From contig NZ_FPAB01000016.1 in the NCBI RefSeq assembly GCF_900116145.1, positions 1 through 39,985 on the forward strand: a DNA stretch of 39,985 nt, in the 5' to 3' direction. The notes under the pieces are model-generated. The model ran no database searches and was not told where the DNA came from. It saw only the letters and a list, made by a program, of their open reading frames with translations. Below, in pieces: positions 23,768 through 30,482 of this stretch; position 1 is the first letter of the stretch; the number at the start of each line of letters is the position of its first letter. The DNA comes from Streptomyces harbinensis (GTDB taxonomy: Bacteria; Actinomycetota; Actinomycetes; Streptomycetales; Streptomycetaceae). Both the position numbers and the translations under genes were made by a program.

Positions 23768-24295
23768 ATGAGCCCGTACGACCTCACCCCGCCCGGAGCC
23801 GTCGTCACGATGATCGGGCCCCCCGCATCGGGCAAGACCACGCTCGCCCGTGGCCTCGCCGAGTGGATGCGCCCCGGCGCCTGGGTCAACCTCGACGCCC
23901 TGCGCGAGTACGCGGTCGGCGACGCCGCCGACATGGCCGCCACCCCCACCGCCGTCGCCCTCCAGGACTTGATCCTCGGGTCCCGGCTCGCCGCCGGGAT
24001 CGGCACGGTCGTCGACTCGACCAACCTGGACCCCTGCCGGCGTGCGGACCTGCTGGCGCAGGCCCGCCGCTGGCGCCGCCCCACCCTCGCCATCCTCCAT
24101 CCCACCCCGCTCGCCGTCTGCCTCGTCCGCAACGCGGCCCGCGAGCGGGTGGTGCCCGAGCACGTCATCCGGCAGATGCACGCCCAGCTCCCCACGGTCG
24201 AGCAGCTGCTCGCCGAGGGATTCGACCGCGCCCTCACCGCCACCCAGGCCCGGGCGATCCTCACCGGGGAGGAGGCAGCTGGTGCGCGCGTGTGA
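23768..24295 (+). CDS. P-loop kinase/AAA-type ATP-binding protein (polynucleotide-kinase-like)
   Basis: A 175-aa protein with Walker A GPPASGKTT at residues 17-25. The pattern VDSTN after the core and a C-terminal basic patch (RNAARERVVPEHVI) resemble the small kinase fold of the T4 polynucleotide kinase/zeta-like group. It probably phosphorylates a nucleotide, RNA or DNA end, or another small substrate; which one is not visible. ATG 23768 follows AGAGGAACAGACAG. Its end overlaps the next gene by 14 nt. Confidence 0.75.
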   Translation: MSPYDLTPPGAVVTMIGPPASGKTTLARGLAEWMRPGAWVNLDALREYAVGDAADMAATPTAVALQDLILGSRLAAGIGTVVDSTNLDPCRRADLLAQARRWRRPTLAILHPTPLAVCLVRNAARERVVPEHVIRQMHAQLPTVEQLLAEGFDRALTATQARAILTGEEAAGARV

Positions 24296-24644
24296 TGACG
24301 ACCCGACCGGCGCCCGGCACGGCATCCCCACCTACCCGTGGCGCCAGGCGCCGCGCGGCCTGGCCACCCGGCGGCAGCTCGCCGACCTCGGCCTCCGCCC
24401 CGGCGGGCAGCCGCCGGCCGCGCAGATCCTGTGCCGCCGCGGCCAGCGCGTCGCCTACCTCTACCGCATCGACCTGGCGCTGCCGAAGCGCACGCCGACC
24501 CTCGCCCAAGAAGAGGCCCTGGACAAGGCGATGGCCGCCCGGCAGACCTGCCCGCACTGCCACATCCGCTACCCGTACTGCCTGCCCCTGCGCACCCTCG
24601 GCTCCTGCGCGCCGTGCGCGGACGGCCTGGAGCAGGCCGCCTGA
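24282..24644 (+). CDS. RRQRL-motif zinc-binding protein
   Basis: A 120-aa protein. It shows LATRRQLADLGLRPGGQPPAAQ near the N-terminus and CPHC, YC and CAPC cysteines toward the C-terminus, matching the Streptomyces 'RRQRL motif-containing zinc-binding' family. The function is unknown. GTG 24282 has GGAGGAGG upstream and lies inside the end of the kinase gene, so the two are coupled. Confidence 0.75.
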   Translation: MRACDDDPTGARHGIPTYPWRQAPRGLATRRQLADLGLRPGGQPPAAQILCRRGQRVAYLYRIDLALPKRTPTLAQEEALDKAMAARQTCPHCHIRYPYCLPLRTLGSCAPCADGLEQAA

Positions 24645-24666
24645 ACCCCCTGCTTCCCGCCCCTGA

Positions 24667-24689
24667 GGGCCCGGCCGACCGGCCGGGCC
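24667..24689 (+). terminator. Hairpin before dnaN
   Basis: GGCCCGGCC (24668-24676) and GGCCGGGCC (24681-24689) pair with a GACC loop and are followed by TCTCTTCGTCT. Confidence 0.55.
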
Positions 24690-24714
24690 TCTCTTCGTCT
24701 CGGAGGAAGACCAC

Positions 24715-25851
24715 ATGAAGCTGTCCGTTTCCACCACTGCCCTGGCCGCAGCCGCCACGACGGCCGCGAAGGCGTTGACGGCGAGGCCGGCGATCCCGGT
24801 GCTGGCAGCCCTAAAACTCGCCGCCACCGGCAGCCGGCTGACCATCGCCGGGTTCGACTACGAGACCAGCACCACCCAGGAGATCGGCGCCACCGTGCAC
24901 ACCGGCGGGGAGGCGCTGGTGCCCGGCCGGCTGCTCGCGGACATCGCCCGCCTGCTGCCCGGACACGAGGCCGCCATCGAGCTCAACGGGCCGATGGTGG
25001 AGATCACCTCCGACACCGCCTCCTACACCGTCCACACCCTGCCGCTCGACGAGTACCCGTCCCTCCCTGACCTGCCCGCCGCCTCGGGCCGGGTCGACGC
25101 CGCCCTGCTGCGTGCCGCGATCGGACAGGTCGCCCCCGCCGCAGACACCAACGGTCAGATCCCCATGCTGACGGGCGTGCTGGTGCAGGCCGACGCCACC
25201 CACCTCACCCTCGTGGCGACCGACCGCTACCGCATGCCGGTGCGGCGCATCCCCTGGCAGACCGAGATGACCGAGCCCGCCTCCGCCATGGTCTACGCGA
25301 CGACCCTCCAGGACCTGGCCGCCGCCCTCCCCGAAGACGAGGACGGCACCGTCGACCTGGCCCTGCCGTCCGGCAAGTCCGGTCTGTTCGGCGTGCAGTT
25401 CGGCAGCAGCCGGATCACCACGCGGGTGCTGGACGCGGAGATGACGCACTGGCAGCGCATCATGGCCGCCGTCGCGGCCCTGCCCATCACCCTGCGGGTG
25501 CAGACCGCCGCCCTGGCTGCCGCAGTCAAGCGTGTCGCCGTCGTCGCGGAGCGGGCGCAGCCCATCCGGCTCGACATGACCGCCGGTCGCGTGGAGCTGG
25601 TCGCCGGCACCAAGGACGAGGCCCGCGCCCGCGACCGGATCGACGGCGACCTCACCGGCACCAACGACGCCCTGTCGATGTGCTTCAACCCCGCCTTCCT
25701 CGCCAGTGCGCTGGCGGCGGTCGACACCGACGAGGTCGAGATCGGCATCAGCGCCCCGGCCAAGCCCGCGCTCCTCACCCCCGCCACCGGCGGCGAGCCG
25801 GCCGACAGCCCCCTGCGCTACCTGCTGATGCCGATCCGCCCCACCAGCTGA
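24715..25851 (+). CDS. dnaN: DNA polymerase III beta sliding clamp (plasmid-borne paralogue)
   Basis: A 378-aa DnaN-type protein of standard length. It starts MKLSVSTTALAAAATTAAKAL, has the TDRYRMPV stretch of the second domain (residues about 168-175) and ends YLLMPIR near the C-terminus, as DnaN does. Three clamp domains fit the length. The clamp holds DNA polymerase III on DNA and is also bound by repair and mismatch proteins. A second copy on a mobile element could support its own replication or compete with the host clamp. ATG 24715 follows GGAGGAAGACCAC. The MTase gene starts 33 nt downstream. Confidence 0.9.
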   Translation: MKLSVSTTALAAAATTAAKALTARPAIPVLAALKLAATGSRLTIAGFDYETSTTQEIGATVHTGGEALVPGRLLADIARLLPGHEAAIELNGPMVEITSDTASYTVHTLPLDEYPSLPDLPAASGRVDAALLRAAIGQVAPAADTNGQIPMLTGVLVQADATHLTLVATDRYRMPVRRIPWQTEMTEPASAMVYATTLQDLAAALPEDEDGTVDLALPSGKSGLFGVQFGSSRITTRVLDAEMTHWQRIMAAVAALPITLRVQTAALAAAVKRVAVVAERAQPIRLDMTAGRVELVAGTKDEARARDRIDGDLTGTNDALSMCFNPAFLASALAAVDTDEVEIGISAPAKPALLTPATGGEPADSPLRYLLMPIRPTS

Positions 25852-25884
25852 CCACCACCTCCGCCATCAAGGAGCTCCGATCCC

Positions 25885-27258
25885 ATGAGCTTGACCTTCA
25901 CCGACATCTTCTGCGGCGCCGGCGGCTCCTCCACCGGTCTGGTATCCGCCGGATACGAGCTGACGCTCGCCGCGAACCACTGGTCCCGCGCGATCGAGAC
26001 ACACGCGGCGAACCACCGCGACGCCGACCACCTGTGCGCCGACATCAACAACTACGACATGCGGCGCCTGCCGAAGACCGACGTGCTGTGGGCCTCCCCG
26101 ATCTGCACCGAGATCAGCCCCGCCGGCGGACGACGCCGCACCCGCAACCAGCTCGCCCTCGACCTGGAGGACGACGGCCACGTCCCCGACGCCGCCTGGG
26201 AACGCACCCGGGCCACCGCCTACGACGTCATCCGCGCCACCGAAGTGCACCGCTACAAGGCCGTCCTGTGCGAGAACGTCGTCGAGTTCGCCGTCGACTG
26301 GGAACTGTTCGACTGGTGGCGCAACGGCATGGAGATGCTCGGCTACAACTCGCAGGTCGTGTCGGTGTCCTCCGCGCACGTCGGCGGCGACGGCAGCCTG
26401 CCCGCCCCACAGTGGCGGGACCGCATCTACATCGTGTTCACCCGCAAGGGCATCCCGCTGCCCGACCTCAAGCCCCGCCCGCCGGCCCACTGCACGGACT
26501 GCGGCGAGGACGTGTTCGCCGTGCAGTCCTGGCGCAACGGCCGCCGGATCGGCAAGTACAAGCAGCAGTACGACTACCGCTGCCCGAACACCCGGTGCCG
26601 TCACGCCCTCGTCGACCCCTACATCCGCCCCGCCGCCTCGATCATCGACTGGTCGAACCTCGGCGTCCGGATCGGCGACCGCGCCGACCACCGGCTCCGG
26701 CCCCTCGCCACGAACACCATCAAGCGCATCCAGGCCGGCCTCGACCGCCTCGGCGGCGCCGTGCCGCAGGTCCTCACCGTCAACCACGGCGGACACGACG
26801 GCCGCGCCTACCCCGCCGACCTGCGCCCCCTGGCCGCCCGCACGGTGAAGATCGGCGACGCCGTGCTCACCCCGCCCGCCGCGGCAAGCTCGTTCGTCGT
26901 CGAGTACCGCCGCAACGGCGGAGCCGAACCCGTCGCCCACCCGCTGTCCACACTCTCAGCCCAGGGCAACCACCACGGGCTGGTGATCCCCTACCGCAAC
27001 GCCGCCACCAAGACCACCGCCGAGCCGCTGCACACTCTCGGGACGAAGGACTCCGCCGGTCTCCTCCGGCCGGCCCCCGCCATCGAGGACTGCCACTACC
27101 GGATGATCCAGCCGCGCGAGCAGTTGTACGCGCAGGCGTTCCCGAGCGATTACGTGGTCCACGGCACGCGGCCGGAGCAGACCATGCAGGCCGGGAACGC
27201 CGTGTCCGTGAACGTCGCCCACTGGATCGGCGACCGCGTAAAGGCCGCTCTCGCATGA
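25885..27258 (+). CDS. C5-cytosine DNA methyltransferase
   Basis: A 457-aa protein with motif I FTDIFCGAGG (residues 5-14), ENV at 130-132, QWRDR-type motif VIII, and C-terminal QAGNAVSVNVAHWIG (motifs IX-X). The catalytic cysteine sits in ASPICTEIS (Cys74), where most 5mC methyltransferases have PCQ. Between the catalytic half and the target-recognition region lies a zinc-ribbon-like insertion (CTDC at about 203, CPNTRC at about 233). No adjacent restriction enzyme was found, so it is more likely an orphan that protects or marks plasmid DNA. It overlaps the ASCH gene by 4 nt (ATGA). Confidence 0.88.
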   Translation: MSLTFTDIFCGAGGSSTGLVSAGYELTLAANHWSRAIETHAANHRDADHLCADINNYDMRRLPKTDVLWASPICTEISPAGGRRRTRNQLALDLEDDGHVPDAAWERTRATAYDVIRATEVHRYKAVLCENVVEFAVDWELFDWWRNGMEMLGYNSQVVSVSSAHVGGDGSLPAPQWRDRIYIVFTRKGIPLPDLKPRPPAHCTDCGEDVFAVQSWRNGRRIGKYKQQYDYRCPNTRCRHALVDPYIRPAASIIDWSNLGVRIGDRADHRLRPLATNTIKRIQAGLDRLGGAVPQVLTVNHGGHDGRAYPADLRPLAARTVKIGDAVLTPPAAASSFVVEYRRNGGAEPVAHPLSTLSAQGNHHGLVIPYRNAATKTTAEPLHTLGTKDSAGLLRPAPAIEDCHYRMIQPREQLYAQAFPSDYVVHGTRPEQTMQAGNAVSVNVAHWIGDRVKAALA

Positions 27259-27791
27259 CCACCCACCCCGAAGCGGGCGACGTCGTCGATCCCGACGACG
27301 CGCCGACCACCATCGCCGTCGCCGACCGACCAGGAGCCACCGTGCCCACCGACCACACCCCGCTCGCCGAAGCCCTGCGCGACCCGGCCGTCCCCGTCCG
27401 GGGCCTGACCGTCCGGCAGCCCTGGGCGGCGGCCATCACCCACCTCGACAAGAGGGTGGAGAACCGTTCCCGGGTCACCACCTACACCGGCCTCCTCCTC
27501 ATCCACGCCGCTAAGAAGACCGACACCGGCGCGATGCGCGACGCCCCCGCAGACCTCCCCGGCCTGACCGAGCGCGGCACCGTCCTCGCCGTCGCCCGCC
27601 TCACCGGCTGCCACCCCCACACCCGCTGCGCCGGCCGGTGCAGCACCTGGTCCGACCCCGACCGCTGGCACTGGCAGCTCACCGACGTCACCGCCCTGCG
27701 CCAGCCGGTGCCCGCCACCGGCGCCCTCCAGCTGTGGACCCCACCGGACGGCCTCCGGCAGCAGATCGCCGACGCGCTGCCCGCCTCCTGA
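27255..27791 (+). CDS. ASCH-domain protein coupled to the methyltransferase
   Basis: A 178-aa protein with the ASCH-type core GLTVRQPWAAAITHLDKRVENRS and a following LLIHAAKK strand. ASCH domains resemble the RNA/modified-base-binding PUA fold and are often found with DNA-modification genes. ATG 27255 overlaps the methyltransferase stop, so the two are translated together. A role in recognising or handling methylated DNA or RNA is a plausible inference. Confidence 0.85.
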   Translation: MTTHPEAGDVVDPDDAPTTIAVADRPGATVPTDHTPLAEALRDPAVPVRGLTVRQPWAAAITHLDKRVENRSRVTTYTGLLLIHAAKKTDTGAMRDAPADLPGLTERGTVLAVARLTGCHPHTRCAGRCSTWSDPDRWHWQLTDVTALRQPVPATGALQLWTPPDGLRQQIADALPAS

Positions 27792-27846
27792 ACGGGCAAC
27801 AGGAAAGCCCTACCCCCACCAACCCGACCAGCGAAGGATGAAGAAC

Positions 27847-28332
27847 ATGAGCCCCAACACCACGGTGACGATCACCTCGTTCGGCTACCTCCACGCCGCA
27901 CCCCCGGCCGCCGACCTGACCGTCGATCTGCGGCGGCACTTCAAGGACCCCCACGTCCACCCCGAACTCCGCCACCGCACCGCCGAGGACCTGGCCGTGC
28001 GCGAGGCCGTCCTGCGCACCGCCGGCATCCCCCAGCTCATCAACGCCATCACCACGGCAGCCGACGCCTACCTGTCCGGCCCCGGCGCCGCCGACATCGC
28101 CACCCTCGACATCGCCACCGGCTGCGCGGGAGGACGCCACCGCGCAGGCACCACCGCCATGGTCCTCGCCGCCATCCTCGCCGGCGACCAGGACCAGCTC
28201 GCCTACCTCACCGGCGGCCCGGACGCCGCCCGCCGCTGGGGCCTCAACCACCTCGCCCACTGGTACGCGGACCGGCCTCTCGACGTCCACCTCGTCCACC
28301 GGGACATGCACCGCGCTGTCGTCGCACGCTGA
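27847..28332 (+). CDS. RapZ C-terminal-domain protein
   Basis: A 161-aa protein starting ITSFGYLHAAPPAADLTVDLRRHFKDPHVHPELRHRT. It then carries CAGGRHRAGTTAMVLA and VHLVHRDMH, the signature of the RapZ C-terminal domain (RapZ binds glucosamine-6-phosphate and RNA in other bacteria). The N-terminal kinase-like domain is missing. ATG 27847 has AAGGA about 8 nt upstream; the earlier ATG at 27838 has almost no spacing. A terminator follows at 28334-28362. Confidence 0.85.
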   Translation: MSPNTTVTITSFGYLHAAPPAADLTVDLRRHFKDPHVHPELRHRTAEDLAVREAVLRTAGIPQLINAITTAADAYLSGPGAADIATLDIATGCAGGRHRAGTTAMVLAAILAGDQDQLAYLTGGPDAARRWGLNHLAHWYADRPLDVHLVHRDMHRAVVAR

Positions 28333-28333
28333 A

Positions 28334-28362
28334 CCCCGGGGCTGCTCGAATCAGCCCCGGGG
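28334..28362 (+). terminator. Terminator hairpin
   Basis: CCCCGGGGCTG (28334-28344) pairs with CAGCCCCGGGG (28352-28362). Confidence 0.65.
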
Positions 28363-28425
28363 CCACCCCATCATCCCACCCAGCGGGGCCCACACCAGCG
28401 GGCCCCGCACTCCAGGAGGAGCCCC

Positions 28426-28791
28426 ATGGACCCCTGCCCGTTCTGCAACATCGCCACCGGCCGCGCCCCGGCCATCATCCGGGCGCAGTGGCCCGACACC
28501 ATCGCCATCGTGCCGCTGCGGCCGGTCACCCCCGGACACTGGCTGATCATCCCCCGCACCCACGTCACCGACGCCACCACCAGCCCGGACGTCACCGCAC
28601 AGACCATGTACCGCGCCGCCCAGCTCGCCGCCGACATCGAAGACCCCTGCAACCTCATCACCAGCGTCGGACCCGAGGCGACGCAATCGGTCCTGCACCT
28701 CCACATCCACCTCGTCCCCCGCGAGTACGGCGACGGCCTGCCCCTCCCCTGGACACCGCAACAGGCCGCCGCCGAACTCGCCGGCCACTGA
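28426..28791 (+). CDS. HIT-family nucleotide hydrolase/transferase
   Basis: A 121-aa protein with N-terminal CPFC and a C-terminal HLHIHLVP histidine triad (H91-x-H93-x-H95). HIT proteins hydrolyse nucleotide conjugates such as adenosine phosphoramidates. ATG 28426 follows AGGAGGAGCCCC. It belongs with the other nucleotide-handling genes. A strong terminator follows at 28829-28872. Confidence 0.9.
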   Translation: MDPCPFCNIATGRAPAIIRAQWPDTIAIVPLRPVTPGHWLIIPRTHVTDATTSPDVTAQTMYRAAQLAADIEDPCNLITSVGPEATQSVLHLHIHLVPREYGDGLPLPWTPQQAAAELAGH

Positions 28792-28828
28792 CCGATCCGG
28801 CCCGCCCCGTCACCCCGCAGCACCCCAC

Positions 28829-28872
28829 AGGCCCCTCTACCGGCGCGCTGTCGCCCGGTAGAGGGGCCTTTC
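28829..28872 (+). terminator. Strong terminator with TTT tail
   Basis: A perfect 15-bp stem (28829-28843 with 28855-28869) has an 11-nt loop and is followed by TTT. Confidence 0.8.
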
Positions 28873-28905
28873 TGTGTTCCGGCCCGCCCCAGCTCGGCGG
28901 AGCCC

Positions 28906-28911
28906 TACGCT
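28906..28911 (+). promoter_or_regulatory. -10 hexamer TACGCT of a leaderless promoter
   Basis: TACGCT lies 6 nt before ATG 28918, so transcription would start at the ATG. The strong terminator just upstream isolates this promoter. Confidence 0.5.
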
Positions 28912-28917
28912 GCCGCC

Positions 28918-29196
28918 ATGGACCCCACCTTCAAGACGGTCATCGACGGCGAGCTGGTCGAACTGCCCGCGACGATCGCCACCATCCGGGCAGCCCTCCC
29001 CGCTGAGCAGGCCGAGCAGTTCGACGCCGAGGTGCAGCACGCCGCCGCCGACCGACTGCCCATGGTCCTCGCGCAGTGGGCGCTCCGCGGCACCGGCGCG
29101 GACCAGGAGGACGACGAGCTGTTCCGGCGCCTGCAGGCCGGGGAAGACATCGGCGCCGTCGAGGCCGACGACGACGCCGCGAGGGGAGCCGCGTGA
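28918..29196 (+). CDS. Antitoxin-like small protein (type II TA pair)
   Basis: A 92-aa acidic protein (DEDDELFRRLQAGEDIGAVEADDDAA near its end) encoded directly before a RelE/ParE-like toxin. Gene order, size and GTGA overlap with the toxin match type II antitoxins. The DNA-binding fold is not certain from the sequence. It has no ribosome site but a -10 hexamer 6 nt upstream, so the mRNA is probably leaderless. Confidence 0.65.
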   Translation: MDPTFKTVIDGELVELPATIATIRAALPAEQAEQFDAEVQHAAADRLPMVLAQWALRGTGADQEDDELFRRLQAGEDIGAVEADDDAARGAA

Positions 29197-29438
29197 GCCG
29201 CTACCGCATCGTCTACGCCCCGCCAGCTGATGATGCCCGTAAGAAGATGCCGACCGCGTTGCTCGCGAAGTTCGACGCCGCGATGCGGCCCCTCGCCGCC
29301 GACCCCTACGGCAACGGATCCGAACCCGTCGACGGCGAACGCGACCGACGCCAGGCCGTCGCCGCAGGAGTCCTCGTCCGCTACTACGTCGCCAGCGCCG
29401 TTCTCACCGTCACCGTCGTCCGCATCGTCTACGTGTAG
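29193..29438 (+). CDS. RelE/ParE-like toxin
   Basis: An 81-aa protein with the pattern YRIVYAPPADDARKKMP...LLAKFDAAMRPLAADPYG...RRQAVAAGVLVRYYV...VTVVRIVYV. That is the strand-helix-strand layout of the RelE/ParE fold (mRNA interferase or gyrase poison). GTG 29193 overlaps the antitoxin stop by 4 nt, which is a typical TA pair. The toxin type cannot be decided without conserved catalytic residues. The stop abuts the 48-bp palindrome at 29438-29485. Confidence 0.8.
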   Translation: MSRYRIVYAPPADDARKKMPTALLAKFDAAMRPLAADPYGNGSEPVDGERDRRQAVAAGVLVRYYVASAVLTVTVVRIVYV

Positions 29439-29485
29439 ATGCCCGGGGGGTTTGTTGTCCGCGGACAACAAACCCCCCGGGCATC
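29438..29485. terminator. 48-bp perfect palindrome between toxin and parB
   Basis: 24 bases of each arm pair exactly, with the core TTGTCCGCGGACAA. It sits between converging genes (TA toxin on plus, parB on minus) and can end transcription both ways. It may also be a protein-binding site for the partition system. Confidence 0.75.
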
Positions 29486-29504
29486 GGGGCGGCGGGACCT
29501 CGGG

Positions 29505-30482
29505 TCAGCTCTCTAGGAGCAGTTTGCCCAACTGTGCCAACGAGTCCGGCGTCATCCGGCGGACCAGGATCTGGTGTAGGGCGGTGGGATCGGTCCAGGG
29601 CATCCTCACAGCGTCGATCTCGGCATCATCGACGGAAGCCGAGCCTGTGGGGGCATTAACCGGGTTAACGGTCACGGTCGACGGCGCCGGTTCGCCAGCG
29701 GTCGACGGGGCCGCTGGAGCATTAACCGGGTTAACGGTCGGGTCGTCGGCGAGCAGCCGGCGCTGCCTGGGGGCCGGAGCGTTAACCCGGTTAATCGTCT
29801 CCTCGGCCGCGGCTGCTTGCTCCTCCTTGGGCAGCCGGCCGATGCGGCGGGCGGGCTTCACCTTCAACTCGCCCGTCTCGACTTTCTCCTGCAGGTCAGG
29901 GGTCAGCTCCAGGAGCGCGAGCCGCTGGGACACCCAGGCCGGCGTCTTGCCGAGGCGCTTGGCCACCTGCGCCTGAGAGCCGTGAACGTCGACGAGTTCC
30001 TGGATGGCCTTGGCCTGGTCGAGGGGCGGGACGTCGACACGGTGGATGTTCGCGACGAGGGCGCCCTCGAGCATGTCCGCAGCGCTGGCGGCCAGGCTGT
30101 CGTTGACATCGATCCGCAGCTCAGTCAGCCCGGCGATTCCGGCTGCGGCGAGACGCCGGTTGCCGTCGATCACCACGTATTGGGCGGCGCCGAGCGTGTC
30201 GGCCTGGTCGGGGTGTGCGGCGAGGAAGGCGGCTCGCCGCACCACGGCGAGGGGCTGGATCTGGCCTCGCTCCGTGAGGGAGGCTGCTGTTTCTTCGAGC
30301 TCGGTGAGTTCGTCACGCGGGTTGAACGGGTTGTGCGCCAGCTGGTTCAGCGGCACGGAGGAGGGCGGCACGGCGCCCTCGGTGGGGGCCTCGGTGGCTG
30401 CCGAGATCGCGGTCCGTCGTGCGCTCACCGGCTTGGCCCGCACGAACGAGGCGCTGGTGCCGAGCTGGTCCTTCTTGCTCAT
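29505..30482 (-). CDS. parB: ParB-family partition protein
   Basis: A 325-aa ParB. An N-terminal ParB/sulfiredoxin-type domain contains VVIDGNRRLAAAGI (the CTP-binding G-x-RR region). A helix-turn-helix at GSQAQVAKRLGKTPAWVSQRLALLEL follows, then a linker rich in NPVNAP repeats and a C-terminal dimerisation-like region. ParB binds centromere sites (parS) and works with ParA in plasmid partition. The start ATG 30482 overlaps the parA stop (ATGA) and has GGGAGA upstream, so parA-parB form one operon. The linker DNA contains three copies of the palindrome TTAACCSGGTTAA. Confidence 0.92.
   Translation of the reverse strand: MSKKDQLGTSASFVRAKPVSARRTAISAATEAPTEGAVPPSSVPLNQLAHNPFNPRDELTELEETAASLTERGQIQPLAVVRRAAFLAAHPDQADTLGAAQYVVIDGNRRLAAAGIAGLTELRIDVNDSLAASAADMLEGALVANIHRVDVPPLDQAKAIQELVDVHGSQAQVAKRLGKTPAWVSQRLALLELTPDLQEKVETGELKVKPARRIGRLPKEEQAAAAEETINRVNAPAPRQRRLLADDPTVNPVNAPAAPSTAGEPAPSTVTVNPVNAPTGSASVDDAEIDAVRMPWTDPTALHQILVRRMTPDSLAQLGKLLLES
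29656..29794. promoter_or_regulatory. Three TTAACCSGGTTAA palindromes inside parB (candidate parS)
   Basis: Exact 13-mers lie at 29656-29668, 29722-29734 and 29782-29794, spaced 66 and 60 bp. Centre base and codons differ (GTT/ATT, CCG/CGG), while the palindrome core is kept. Adenine/thymine-rich inverted repeats in very GC-rich DNA are typical of protein sites. Confidence 0.65.

Noticed and set aside
29438..29485. Chromosomal-type parS (GTTTCACGTGAAAC)
   Set aside because: The palindrome core is TTGTCCGCGGACAA, which does not match the chromosomal parS; it is reported only as a terminator and possible element-specific site.
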